From Legionella cardiaca (GTDB taxonomy: Bacteria > Pseudomonadota > Gammaproteobacteria > Legionellales > Legionellaceae), in contig NZ_CP119078.1 in assembly GCF_029026145.1 (NCBI RefSeq), positions 1,797,036 through 1,861,035 on the forward strand: a stretch of DNA of 64,000 nucleotides. Direction: 5' to 3'. The position numbers and the translations under genes were made by a program. Below the pieces are notes generated by a model that was not told the origin of the DNA, ran no database searches, and saw only the letters and a list, made by a program, of their open reading frames with translations. Position 1 is the first letter of the stretch; every line of letters starts with the position of its first letter. This document shows positions 10,237-18,691 of the stretch, one piece after another.

Positions 10237-11934
10237 ATGGGAATTAGATTCTTATTAGCGATAATTATTTTCTACATTGCCCAGTTTTCTTTCGCGGCAA
10301 CTTCAAATCCCAAGTTGGAAGCTCCTTTATTTACTAACCTGGGATCTACTCATTTTCCTATTGCAACTAAAGTTTCCCTCACACAACGTTTTTTTGATCA
10401 AGGGTTGGTTTTATATTATGGCTTTGAATGGGGTGAAGCGATTCGCTCGTTTAAAGAAGCAGTCAGACTCGATCCCCAATGTGGGATATGCTATTGGGGT
10501 TTGGCCTTGGTTCTTGGTTCAAAAAACAATGCTCCGATGTCTGGTACAGAATACGAGGAGGCCAAAAACGCCATTGAAAAAGCCATTTCTTTAGACAATT
10601 ATGTAACACCCATTGAGCGTGCCTATATCAAAGCATTAGCAACACGCTTTAAACATCAACCTAATAAAGCTTTACAAATCCCTTTAGCCAGCATCTTTAG
10701 CTGCCATGAAACTGATAACGTTTATGACAAATCATCACCCCAAGAGCTTTTAGCTTATTCTCAAGCCATGGAGAGATTAATAAAAGATTATCCCAAGGAT
10801 AGTCATGCAAAAGCCTTATATGCCTGGGCGTTGATTGAAGTCATTGAATGGAATTTTTGGGACATTCAAGGAAAGATTAATCCTGTCACGCCCAAAATTA
10901 TTTCCGTATTAAAAGAAGCACTGGAGACAGATAAATTACATGTAGGGGCTAATCATTACTATATTCATGTCATTGAAACTTCTCCGAAACCAGAAGAAGC
11001 ATTAGATAATGCTAATCTTTTAAGAACACTTGTTCCTGGTTCTGAACACTTAGTCCATATGCCCACTCATATCTACCTGCTCACGGGGCGTTACCATGAG
11101 GGAACTGAATCAAATTTACAAGCCATTGCTGCTTTTGACGCTTATAACAAGGCGTGTCATGAGCAAGGATTTAAACCTGAAATTAATTATCTTTATTTTC
11201 ATAATTATGATTTTTTAAGAACAACAGCGACCATGGAAGGCCGTCGATCGCTGGCTTTATCCGCTGCAAAATCAATGATTAAAGAGCCTTTTCCTACCTG
11301 GTTAGCACATCAGCCTTCCCTCCAATGGTTTATACCCATTTCTTATTATGTGAAAGCTCGCTTTGGGATGTGGGAAGAACTGTTAAATGAGAACAAGCCA
11401 CCTGCTCAATATCAATATGCACTTGGCATGTGGCATTATACCCAAGGTATGGCTTTCATACATCTTGATAAACAAAAAGAAGCTGCGAATGAATTACATC
11501 AACTAAATAAGATTATTCAGGCAGGCCCTAGTGAACAAACTTTACAGGAAAAAGGGATACAATTATTAAAAATTGCCAGAACGGTATTACAGGCAAGTAT
11601 AGCGAATGCTCACAAAGAAAAACAATCAACTCTCAGTTATCTCCAAATTGCCGTAAATTTACAGCAAAATATGCGCTATCACGAACCGCCTGACTGGTAT
11701 TTCCCCGCAAAAGAAATGCTTGCTGATGCCTACTTAAAATGGGGAGATCCGAAGGAAGCAATCAGATTGTATCAACAAGATTTAAAACAATATCCTCAAA
11801 ATGGCTGGGCTCTTTACGGCTTGGCAAAAGCTCTTAAACAATTAGGCAAAACTGCAGAAGCAGCTCAAGTATATGAGGAATTTAAACGTGCGTGGAAATA
11901 TTCAGATATTCCCATACCTGTGTCTCTATTTTGA
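10237..11934 (+). CDS. Exported tetratricopeptide-repeat protein
   Basis: A 565-aa protein with a signal peptide (about residues 1-20, ending FSFAA) and several TPR-like helical repeats. One is around YGFEWGEAIRSFKEAVRLDP near residue 60, and a clear pair lies near the C-terminus (GDPKEAIRLYQQDLKQYPQNGWALYGLAKALKQLG region). The middle contains HYYIHVIETSPKPEEAL and HMPTHIYLLTGRYHEG blocks, which I associate with a widespread family of exported TPR proteins of unknown function. The Shine-Dalgarno GGGAT precedes the ATG. It follows rmuC by 42 bp on the same strand and may be its operon partner. TPRs suggest a protein-protein interaction role. Confidence 0.75.
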   Translation: MGIRFLLAIIIFYIAQFSFAATSNPKLEAPLFTNLGSTHFPIATKVSLTQRFFDQGLVLYYGFEWGEAIRSFKEAVRLDPQCGICYWGLALVLGSKNNAPMSGTEYEEAKNAIEKAISLDNYVTPIERAYIKALATRFKHQPNKALQIPLASIFSCHETDNVYDKSSPQELLAYSQAMERLIKDYPKDSHAKALYAWALIEVIEWNFWDIQGKINPVTPKIISVLKEALETDKLHVGANHYYIHVIETSPKPEEALDNANLLRTLVPGSEHLVHMPTHIYLLTGRYHEGTESNLQAIAAFDAYNKACHEQGFKPEINYLYFHNYDFLRTTATMEGRRSLALSAAKSMIKEPFPTWLAHQPSLQWFIPISYYVKARFGMWEELLNENKPPAQYQYALGMWHYTQGMAFIHLDKQKEAANELHQLNKIIQAGPSEQTLQEKGIQLLKIARTVLQASIANAHKEKQSTLSYLQIAVNLQQNMRYHEPPDWYFPAKEMLADAYLKWGDPKEAIRLYQQDLKQYPQNGWALYGLAKALKQLGKTAEAAQVYEEFKRAWKYSDIPIPVSLF

Positions 11935-11956
11935 AAACAGGCTAATCTAAATTCGT

Positions 11957-12028
11957 GTCATTCCGCGCAAGCTGGAATCCCCCAAAAGAATTAATAAAAT
12001 TGACAGACTCCACCTGCCGGGAAATGAC
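11957..12028. repeat. REP-like element with GTCATTCC / GGAAATGAC ends
   Basis: A degenerate palindromic unit (GTCATTCCGCGCAAGCTGGAATCCCC) begins at 11957, and an inverted GGGAAATGAC end closes at 12028, giving terminal inverted repeats around a 72-bp element. Similar units occur near 23180, 35597, 35708 and 43785. It sits between two convergent genes. I treat it as a dispersed intergenic repeat and not as coding. Confidence 0.55.
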
Positions 12029-12077
12029 TATTTTTGAAATCTTTGATGCGCTCGATAGTTACAGAAGCCATTGGAAT

Positions 12078-12503
12078 TTAATCAGAAAAAGTCATTTCAT
12101 AATAGCCAGGCTCAGCAGATACATAATGGCCAGCCTCCATTTTTAGACGAATCGTGACGGTTTGACAGTTTTTTTCAGAATTACAAAGCGTTACTCGCAT
12201 CCCACATACGTTGGGTTGTATTTCACTAGCCGGTAGCACCATACAAAACCCGTTTGTTGTTTTAATAACATCAGGGTCTTTTACCGATAAAAAAGGAGAG
12301 TAACTCTGACAATTCTTACTAATTTCCACTATGGACTGATAGAGAGCTGGTTTGCTCGTATTAACTTTTACCACGGCAAGCAAATCACTACCCTGTTCAT
12401 AAATCTTCTCATGCGCAATTTGGCAAAAGTCTTGCGCTAAAACGTAGGGTGAAATCAATCCTAAAAAGCTGCCAACAATAAACAAATTAATTCTTTTTAG
12501 CAT
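12078..12503 (-). CDS. Small exported protein of unknown function
   Basis: A 141-aa protein with a signal peptide (about residues 1-23, ending YVLA). The mature part has six cysteines (FCQIA, KNCQSY, FCMVLP, NVCGMR, TLCNSEKNCQT) compatible with disulfides, and alternating beta-strand patterns with the C-terminal GHYVSAEPGYYEMTF. It resembles small secreted proteins annotated DUF3019 in other gammaproteobacteria, but I am not certain of that. A GGGAG Shine-Dalgarno lies 7 nt before the ATG at 12503. It is monocistronic and convergent with the TPR gene. The function cannot be assigned. Confidence 0.7.
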   Translation of the reverse strand: MLKRINLFIVGSFLGLISPYVLAQDFCQIAHEKIYEQGSDLLAVVKVNTSKPALYQSIVEISKNCQSYSPFLSVKDPDVIKTTNGFCMVLPASEIQPNVCGMRVTLCNSEKNCQTVTIRLKMEAGHYVSAEPGYYEMTFSD

Positions 12504-12695
12504 GATATACTCCCTTTATAGTCTATTAGCAGCATAGCATAGCGTGTAGACAACATCCTTTGTAAATTTCTGGATTAACATGAAGTAGAACGCTTATATA
12601 GGAAACTAAAAAATAATTGGAAACCAAAGCGTTTGGTATAATTACAATAAGGCCATAGAAATCATGACACTTTTTACTAAACAGGAAAAAATTTT

Positions 12696-12902
12696 ATGAA
12701 GCAACTATCCAATAAAACCAAAAGGCTTTATCGCTCACGTCGTGAACGCATGATTGCAGGAGTTTGTGGCGGTTTAGCCCAATATTTTGGCATGGACCCA
12801 ACTATTATGAGATTAATCTTTATTGTTTGTCTTCTTTTGGGTGGTTCAGCCATTCTTGTTTACCTTATTATGTGGCTCATTGTACCTCTTGAACCCAGCT
12901 AA
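12696..12902 (+). CDS. PspC-domain small membrane protein
   Basis: A 68-aa protein consisting of one PspC domain. A basic N-terminus (KRLYRSRRERMIAG) leads into the diagnostic VCGGLAQYFGMDPTIMRLIF block and a hydrophobic segment ending MWLIVPLE. PspC in E. coli is a membrane sensor of the phage-shock response. Stand-alone short PspC proteins are common, and their role in envelope stress is inferred. An AGGAA Shine-Dalgarno precedes the ATG. No pspA, pspB or pspF genes are nearby, so this is an orphan. Confidence 0.88.
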   Translation: MKQLSNKTKRLYRSRRERMIAGVCGGLAQYFGMDPTIMRLIFIVCLLLGGSAILVYLIMWLIVPLEPS

Positions 12903-13006
12903 CATCTTCCATGCAGAATGAATGAGCGCCTATAACAAAGCATTTAATAATTCATTAACATATAAAAGGTAAAATTTATAATACCTTAACTTATCAAATA
13001 GTTATT

Positions 13007-13534
13007 ATGAAAACTGAAGACTCTCTGAATCTTTGCGCTCTTCCTGAAGAAACGTTGCTCCATACTTTGTATTTTTTAAAAACTAAGAGTCTTGCTCGTA
13101 TGGCAAGTACCTGTCGTTTTTTTAATCGTCTGGCGAATGATGAGTATTTAGATCTGTGTAAGGAAAGAAAGTTTCGCTTAAAAAAAGAATTATGGGGCAA
13201 ACTTATGATGGCTGCTCGCCATAATGAACTTAAAACTGTTAAAAAAATTCTCAACCAAGGCATAATCGATCCTACTGATCAAACAATGTCTAGTATTCAA
13301 AATACCCCACTCCATGCTGCTATAGAAGGTAGAGCTTATAAAACAGCATACTATCTTTGGAAAAATTATAACTTTGATGCAAATGCAAAAGATTATTATC
13401 AAAACTCCCCTCTATCCCTACTTAAAAAGCGTTCAATAGCATTTCTTGAACAGAAAGAGAAAAAGCAAGTTAGTTTATTATTGAAATGTCTGACTGACGA
13501 TGAGAAAAAACATAACAAATGTATAGTTTGCTAG
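13007..13534 (+). CDS. ankB: AnkB-like Dot/Icm effector: F-box, ankyrin repeats and C-terminal CaaX box
   Basis: A 175-aa protein with the complete architecture of L. pneumophila AnkB (about 172 aa). The N-terminal F-box (about residues 9-52) carries the L12-P13 pair and the ARMASTCRFFNRLANDEYL helix typical of SKP1 binding. Ankyrin-type repeats follow (about 63-140), including NTPLHAAIEGRAYKTAYYLW and YYQNSPLSLLKK. The protein ends in Cys-Ile-Val-Cys (172-175), a CaaX prenylation motif. L. pneumophila AnkB ends in CLVC, is farnesylated by host enzymes, anchors to the Legionella vacuole and recruits SCF ubiquitin ligase. The same role is inferred here. No signal peptide is present, as expected for type IV secretion. 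The ribosome-binding site is weak. The gene stands alone, convergent with another candidate effector gene. Confidence 0.88.
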   Translation: MKTEDSLNLCALPEETLLHTLYFLKTKSLARMASTCRFFNRLANDEYLDLCKERKFRLKKELWGKLMMAARHNELKTVKKILNQGIIDPTDQTMSSIQNTPLHAAIEGRAYKTAYYLWKNYNFDANAKDYYQNSPLSLLKKRSIAFLEQKEKKQVSLLLKCLTDDEKKHNKCIVC

Positions 13535-13580
13535 CCATAGGGATTGAGATATCATCACTCATCACCTTTTCTGCACTAAA

Positions 13581-13612
13581 GAAAAAAAAGACCATTTGAT
13601 GTGTTCAAATGG
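13581..13612 (-). terminator. Rho-independent terminator of the 537-aa protein gene
   Basis: CCATTTGA (13592-13599) pairs with TCAAATGG (13605-13612) around a 5-nt loop. On the minus strand the stem is followed by an eight-residue U tract (the A run at 13582-13589). It lies just beyond the stop codon at 13632. Confidence 0.85.
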
Positions 13613-13631
13613 CCTTCTCAACACGAAAAGG

Positions 13632-15245
13632 TTACATTTTTTTAGTAATATGAATTTCAGATTGCGACTCAACCTCATCAATTTGAGAATAGAGTTTAGA
13701 ATGCGTCACTGAACCAAAGCCTCTGCCTCGATGCTCATTCATAATACGAAGGAATTTTTCATATTCTTCCGGAGTATACGTCTCCTCTTTGCAAGTCTCT
13801 ACATTGGCATCCATCTGGTCTTTAATTTTTCCAAGAATGGTTGACCACGTGTTGGTATTACCATGACTACTCAGGCGCCACCAGGAACGCTCCTGGCGAA
13901 GATAAGCATAAGTAGTATGTTTATGCTCGATAATCTCACATAATTTTAACATTGCTTTATTGGAAGTAATGTGGGGCAATATCGAATCAACTGCTTTTTT
14001 AGCCTCTGCCTTTTTCTGAACTAGATTAAGATTGGGAGAAGCTTCAATGGATTGTAAGCGTTGTAACAGGATATCACTTCCATATTTATTGTAATCTACT
14101 TTTTCTGGAGTAATTTTATCAGGCGACATATGAATAAAAACTTGTCCAATTGCCTTTTTTGCCTCACTCTTTTCGTTTTCTGCCGCGTGGGAAGAATTAA
14201 CAACCTCTTCCAAACTCCTTATAATGTCTTCCCCTTGAGAATCCCAATCAACTTTTAGCTCGCCCAAAACAGATTTATCATCGCTTGATTGCGTTTTAAG
14301 AGTTGAAAAACCAAGTTCATCCACCCTTGCTTTTGCTTCGTAAACTCTAACTACATGAACTAACAACATATCGTTTATCGTGGCAAGTGCTACATCTAAA
14401 TTAGGTTTCTCGTTCATTGCATCTGGTTTTACTTGTTGATTGCGAACTAGATGAAATAGAAATTCTCTTATCGGCTGGTTTTTCAAAAACTCATTAGGTA
14501 ATTCAGTTTTAGTTGAGTCATTGTATTTATCGGGAAATTTAGTTTTATATTGCTGTAGCGTGTTTGATATAAACGCTTGCAGCTTGTCTTGATTATTTAG
14601 AGCTTCTTGAACAAAAGCATTTGACCTATATTTAGTAGTTTTTCCTTCTTCTACGAATTGTTCAAATTCCTTCTCAGTATAAGCTTTAAAATCTTTAGCC
14701 AATTTATCAAAGGTTGGCAGTGCATTTATTAATAATTCTAATAATGCCTCGTTCTTGCTATCACTTAAATAAGTTGTGATTAATGATTTATCAGCAGATT
14801 TATAAAGCGCGCCTAGAGCAGTTTGTAATGCGGGAGTAGACAAGGTGGCAAATTGACGTTGGAAAGTACTAATAAACTCTCCATACTCTTTATTTTTCTG
14901 TAAAAAATCATGAATAGCATTCTTGCTATTTGCCAAGGCCAGGAACAGATCTTTAGTGTTGGATAGAGAATCAATCACGAAGGGAATTTTTAATTTCGCA
15001 TTATAAATACCTATTTCTTTCAAAACCGTTTCCAGTTCCTCAGAAGCAGAAGGATTGCTTTCATAACCTGGCATAAACGTAACTTTACCAATCACTATTT
15101 CATCTACGCTTACATCTAACTCAATTTTTGCAATTAAGTTATCTTTTTCGTAGACCGATAATAGAATTTTGTCTCCAGGTGAGTTTAAACAAACCTCTTC
15201 AATAGATGAAAATATGGTTTCTTTATCATTAATTTTAAGCTTCAT
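13632..15245 (-). CDS. Candidate Dot/Icm effector, 537 aa, with internal repeats
   Basis: I do not recognise a named family. The protein is hydrophilic, Lys/Glu-rich, mostly helical after a beta-rich first 60 residues, and has neither signal peptide nor membrane segment. Two degenerate repeats of about 48 residues lie at 331-377 and 383-430. Both start D-W/Y, contain I/L-rich helices, share the core EAKKA (361-365 and 414-418) and end near H(M/I)(S/T)..K. Near the C-terminus, RQERSWWRLSSHGNTNTW (450-467) is a conspicuous aromatic/His motif of a kind I associate with Legionella effector C-termini, from memory only. The tail is Glu/Ser-rich (EVESQSE), which suits an E-block-like translocation signal. 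It lies convergent to ankB. Effector status is inference. Confidence 0.65.
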   Translation of the reverse strand: MKLKINDKETIFSSIEEVCLNSPGDKILLSVYEKDNLIAKIELDVSVDEIVIGKVTFMPGYESNPSASEELETVLKEIGIYNAKLKIPFVIDSLSNTKDLFLALANSKNAIHDFLQKNKEYGEFISTFQRQFATLSTPALQTALGALYKSADKSLITTYLSDSKNEALLELLINALPTFDKLAKDFKAYTEKEFEQFVEEGKTTKYRSNAFVQEALNNQDKLQAFISNTLQQYKTKFPDKYNDSTKTELPNEFLKNQPIREFLFHLVRNQQVKPDAMNEKPNLDVALATINDMLLVHVVRVYEAKARVDELGFSTLKTQSSDDKSVLGELKVDWDSQGEDIIRSLEEVVNSSHAAENEKSEAKKAIGQVFIHMSPDKITPEKVDYNKYGSDILLQRLQSIEASPNLNLVQKKAEAKKAVDSILPHITSNKAMLKLCEIIEHKHTTYAYLRQERSWWRLSSHGNTNTWSTILGKIKDQMDANVETCKEETYTPEEYEKFLRIMNEHRGRGFGSVTHSKLYSQIDEVESQSEIHITKKM

Positions 15246-15276
15246 AGGATTACTCTAAAAATGAAAACTTCTTTAA

Positions 15277-15286
15277 TTATATAATG
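15277..15286 (-). promoter_or_regulatory. Possible -10 element of the 537-aa protein gene
   Basis: ATTATATAAT is palindromic, so it offers a TATAAT hexamer on the minus strand about 32-40 nt upstream of the start at 15245. A weak GAG Shine-Dalgarno lies close to the ATG. No convincing -35 was identified. This is a weak call. Confidence 0.3.
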
Positions 15287-15483
15287 AGTTTCTTAAGAAA
15301 CTCTGAACTATTTTTAATTTTTTGTCTTTAATTTGAACTAATAGAGGAAATAAGTGTCACAATCGAATGAGTTGGACATAGTAGATTGCATGTTCCAGGA
15401 GCTCACGCACCATCATAAAGTAGCTTCTTTTTAGCTTTATACCTATGTTATTCTTAAATAAATATTAATTGTTGGAATATACC

Positions 15484-15864
15484 ATGCGGTTATTGTGTAG
15501 TTTGCTCGTGGCGATTGCTTGTTTAACGACTTCTTTTCCTAATTTTGCAAAAACAACTGTTATCTGCGACAAGTCAACTACCTTCATACCGGAATGTGAT
15601 AAAATGAACTGCTGTGGTAGTATGGGTGGTATTAGCTATTGTGACTCTTCTGCAGGTCGTTATGTTTGTAACAATGGCTATTATTCCTCCTGCTACTGTA
15701 CCCGACATGCAGTAATGGATTTACAAAAACTTGAAGGTTGCTGCCTCTGGCAAGGAGGCGTTTTAACCATTGATGATGCAACTGGAGCTGTTGTTTGTAA
15801 TAATGGTGGAATTTCAGAAGTCTGTAGTTTACAGTCCGCCACACAAGGGTTTAGTGCCTGGTGA
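15484..15864 (+). CDS. Small cysteine-rich exported protein with an internal duplication
   Basis: A 126-aa protein with a signal peptide (about residues 1-23). The mature part holds two copies of a cysteine motif. The first is CCGSMGGISYCDSSAGRYVC followed by NNG..SSC, and the second is CCLWQGGVLTIDDATGAVVC followed by NNG..SEVC. Each unit is about 30 residues with CC-x3-GG, then VCNNG, then a final Cys. The spacing suggests two small disulfide-bonded modules. I chose the ATG at 15484. An in-frame TTG at 15469 adds only MLEYT and would spoil the signal peptide's basic start. It is monocistronic, followed by hairpins at 15855-15874 and 15893-15918. The function is unknown. Confidence 0.7.
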   Translation: MRLLCSLLVAIACLTTSFPNFAKTTVICDKSTTFIPECDKMNCCGSMGGISYCDSSAGRYVCNNGYYSSCYCTRHAVMDLQKLEGCCLWQGGVLTIDDATGAVVCNNGGISEVCSLQSATQGFSAW

Positions 15865-15918
15865 AATCCAGGCATAGTTAAATATAAATCCTGGTCTGGA
15901 CAAGTGCTTTACCAGACC
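15855..15918 (+). terminator. Tandem hairpins after the cysteine-rich protein gene
   Basis: TGCCTGG/CCAGGCA (15855-15874) straddles the stop codon. GGTCTGG/CCAGACC closes a larger loop ending at 15918. A T-rich stretch (CCCTTTTTATG) follows shortly before potA. The arrangement fits a weak terminator or attenuator in front of the pot operon. Confidence 0.45.
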
Positions 15919-15935
15919 TCATAATTGCCCTTTTT

Positions 15936-17051
15936 ATGAACAATCCTATGATGCCACTTATCGAAATTAAGCACCTTTATAAGTCATACGGTTCGGCAAC
16001 GATACTCGATAATGTCAGCTTATCTGTTTATAACGGTGAATTTCTAACCTTGTTAGGACCCTCTGGCTGCGGCAAGACAACGCTTTTACGCATGATTTCC
16101 GGCTTCGAACAGCCCTCTGCCGGTAATATCTATATTAACGATCAATGTGTAAATTCATTACCACCTCAAAAACGTGATGTTCATACCGTTTTTCAAAGTT
16201 ATGCGCTTTTTCCTCATTTATCTGTTTACGAAAATGTTGCTTTTGCTTTGCGTTGTAAAGGCGTTAATGAAAAAGAAATTAACGAACGAGTACAGGAAAC
16301 ATTGCGCCTTGTGCAGCTAGAGGCATTCGCCACTAGAAATATTAAGCAATTAAGTGGAGGACAACAACAGCGCGTAGCCATTGCTCGAGCCATCATTAAT
16401 CGCCCGCAAGTGCTATTACTTGATGAACCATTAAGTTCTCTTGATTATCGTTTACGCAAAGCCATGCAATCGGAGCTAAAACAGTTACAAAAGAAACTTA
16501 ATATGACCTTTATTTTCGTTACTCACGATCAGGAAGAAGCATTATCAATGTCTGATCGGATCGTCATTTTTAATCATGGCCATATTGAGCAAATTGGTAC
16601 GCCTCGAGAAGTTTATGAGACACCCAATAATCTTTATGTAGCGAAATTTATTGGTGAAGCTAATATTTTTGACATTGAAGTTACAGAAGTCTCCGAGCAA
16701 ACCTTGGTAACAGAAATTGAATCCATCCCCTTGCATTGCAAAAATACAAACAATTATAAAATCGGAGACAAGCTCCATTTAATGATTCGCCCAGAGGATA
16801 TCCGGGTCTGGAGCTTATCCGAGGTTGACGACGCGAAGGACATGATACCGGGTAAAATAATCGATATTATTTATAAGGGATCAACCGTTGATTTAAAAGT
16901 AGAATTAGCATCTGGCAAAATAATTAATGCCTCAGAATTTTTCGATGAGGATGATGATAAGTTGGAATACTCTCAGAATGAAACAGTTTGGGTGCATTGG
17001 TTGACAGGATGGGAAGTGTTATTGCCGCACGAAGCTAATAATCATCAATAA
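15936..17051 (+). CDS. potA: Spermidine/putrescine ABC transporter ATPase PotA
   Basis: A 371-aa ATPase that energises polyamine import. The nucleotide-binding domain has Walker A GPSGCGKTT, Q-loop QSYALFPH, signature LSGGQQQRVAIARA, Walker B LLLDEPLSSLD and the H-loop histidine in FVTHDQEEA. The C-terminal third (about 240-371) is the TOBE regulatory domain (LMIRPEDIRV). The first gene of potABCD, it is followed by potB after 51 bp. An alternative start is the second Met (MMPLIEIKHLYKSYG). The operon order matches E. coli potABCD. Confidence 0.95.
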   Translation: MNNPMMPLIEIKHLYKSYGSATILDNVSLSVYNGEFLTLLGPSGCGKTTLLRMISGFEQPSAGNIYINDQCVNSLPPQKRDVHTVFQSYALFPHLSVYENVAFALRCKGVNEKEINERVQETLRLVQLEAFATRNIKQLSGGQQQRVAIARAIINRPQVLLLDEPLSSLDYRLRKAMQSELKQLQKKLNMTFIFVTHDQEEALSMSDRIVIFNHGHIEQIGTPREVYETPNNLYVAKFIGEANIFDIEVTEVSEQTLVTEIESIPLHCKNTNNYKIGDKLHLMIRPEDIRVWSLSEVDDAKDMIPGKIIDIIYKGSTVDLKVELASGKIINASEFFDEDDDKLEYSQNETVWVHWLTGWEVLLPHEANNHQ

Positions 17052-17102
17052 TGACAACAATTACAGCTGCCTTTAAAAATTAAGCTATATCCTGGATCTA
17101 TT

Positions 17103-17927
17103 ATGAAAGGTAAATCGATTTCAATTTATTTTATTTATACCTGGTTAATCGTATTTAGCTTAATTCCACTAAGTTTAATGCTCATAGCCAGTTTTTTATC
17201 CAAAGATAGTATGCACCTTGTTACCATGCCATTTACACTGGCAAACTACTCTGCTTTACTTACCCCAACCTTTGCGAAAATTTTCTTTCGCTCCATTTTT
17301 ATTGCATTATTGACTACCGGGGGATGCCTGCTTCTTGCTTACCCCTTTAGTTATTTGTTAGTAAAATCGAAACATCAGTCTTTATTATTACTGTTGATTA
17401 TTATCCCTTTCTGGACCAGTTCTTTAGTACGTACCTACTCATTAATAGCAATTCTGAAGGCTAAAGGAGTGCTTAATACAATGCTGCTCAGCTTGCATCT
17501 TATTGATAGTCCGCTTTCTTTACTTTATTCAAATTTTGCCGTCATTATTGGTTTAGTTTACAACTTATTTCCTTTCATGGTTTTACCCATTTTCACAAAT
17601 ATGGAGCGCTTTGATTTCAGACTCATTGAAGCAGCCAAAGATCTTGGAGCAACTAAATGGGATATTTTTTTTCGAGTTTTCTTACCCAATACTGCTAGTG
17701 GAATTGCAGCGGGATGTCTATTGGTACTATTACCAGCAATGACTTTATTCTATATTCCTAATGTTCTTGGAGGTGCTCGCTCCGTCCTATTAGGTAACAT
17801 AATTCAGGACCAATTTCTTGTGTTAGGAAACTGGCCTCAAGGCTCGGCTACCAGTATGATTTTAACTGCCTTGTTATTGCTCCTTCTTATTGTCTTTCGA
17901 CGTCAAAACAAGGAGGGGTTAAATTGA
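17103..17927 (+). CDS. potB: Spermidine/putrescine ABC transporter permease PotB
   Basis: A 274-aa inner-membrane permease with about six membrane spans. The EAA loop reads FRLIEAAKDLGATKWDIFFRVFLP, and the region WTSSLVRTYSLIAIL matches the PotB family. It forms the channel with PotC. Its stop overlaps the potC start by 4 bp, which indicates coupled translation. Confidence 0.94.
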   Translation: MKGKSISIYFIYTWLIVFSLIPLSLMLIASFLSKDSMHLVTMPFTLANYSALLTPTFAKIFFRSIFIALLTTGGCLLLAYPFSYLLVKSKHQSLLLLLIIIPFWTSSLVRTYSLIAILKAKGVLNTMLLSLHLIDSPLSLLYSNFAVIIGLVYNLFPFMVLPIFTNMERFDFRLIEAAKDLGATKWDIFFRVFLPNTASGIAAGCLLVLLPAMTLFYIPNVLGGARSVLLGNIIQDQFLVLGNWPQGSATSMILTALLLLLLIVFRRQNKEGLN

Positions 17928-18691
17928 AAATATTTTCCCAGAAATTCTTTCTTTTTCTTGTTTATTCAATGCTTTATACACCTATTTTAGTTTTGATTAT
18001 TTATTCAGTAAACAATGCTAAATTTTCTCTACAATGGCACGGTTTTTCGTTTCGTTGGTACAATGAGCTTTTTCATGATCGTGGGCTTTGGGCTTCATTC
18101 GTACATTCCGTTATTTTAGGTTTGAGCGCTTCAACCATTGCAACTACCGTAGGTTTACTTACTTGCGTCAATTTGTTTCTTTTCCGCAGTAAGCATCGAC
18201 GCTCATTGCACGCCATGCTGCTACTGTTGGTTATTATCCCCGATCTGGTTTTGGGTGTGGCACTATTGATTTTTTTTAATGCAAGCAATATCTCACTTGG
18301 GTTTTTAAGTTTATTAATTGCTCACATTACCTTTTGTATTCCTTTTGTTGTCTTGACAATTAACAGCCGTATACACACGTTAGATCCAAATATTTATTTT
18401 AGCGCGCTGGATTTAGGAGCCACCCGCTTTATTGCTTTAACGAAAATTCTATTACCTCTCCTGTGGCCGGCCGTACTAAGTGCTTTTCTACTTTGTTTCA
18501 CCTTATCTTTTGATGACGTTATTATTAGTTATTTCGTTGCGGGTCCCGACTTTAATATTTTGCCTCTGACCATTTATTCCTTGGTCAGAGCTGGTGTTAC
18601 GCCAGAACTTAATGCTTTATGTACAATTACCATTATTATTTCCATGATATTAGTTATAGTTTCGCATCGTTTATCAAGTAGAGCACCATGA
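17924..18691 (+). CDS. potC: Spermidine/putrescine ABC transporter permease PotC
   Basis: A 255-aa permease, partner of PotB. It opens with a membrane span and the PotC-like SVNNAKFSLQWHGFSFRWYNELF. The EAA loop is YFSALDLGATRFIALTKILLP, and the family block LSFDDVIISYFVAGP is present near the C-terminus. It overlaps potB upstream and potD downstream by 4 bp each. Confidence 0.95.
   Translation: MKIFSQKFFLFLVYSMLYTPILVLIIYSVNNAKFSLQWHGFSFRWYNELFHDRGLWASFVHSVILGLSASTIATTVGLLTCVNLFLFRSKHRRSLHAMLLLLVIIPDLVLGVALLIFFNASNISLGFLSLLIAHITFCIPFVVLTINSRIHTLDPNIYFSALDLGATRFIALTKILLPLLWPAVLSAFLLCFTLSFDDVIISYFVAGPDFNILPLTIYSLVRAGVTPELNALCTITIIISMILVIVSHRLSSRAP

Noticed and set aside
11955-12146. 63-aa reading frame over the REP-like element
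   Set aside because: No ribosome-binding site, and its sequence is explained by the palindromic repeat and the end of the gene on the other strand.
12940-13006. PmrA- or CpxR-type box upstream of ankB
   Set aside because: CTTAAC and GGTAAA fragments occur but without the required second half-site at the correct spacing.
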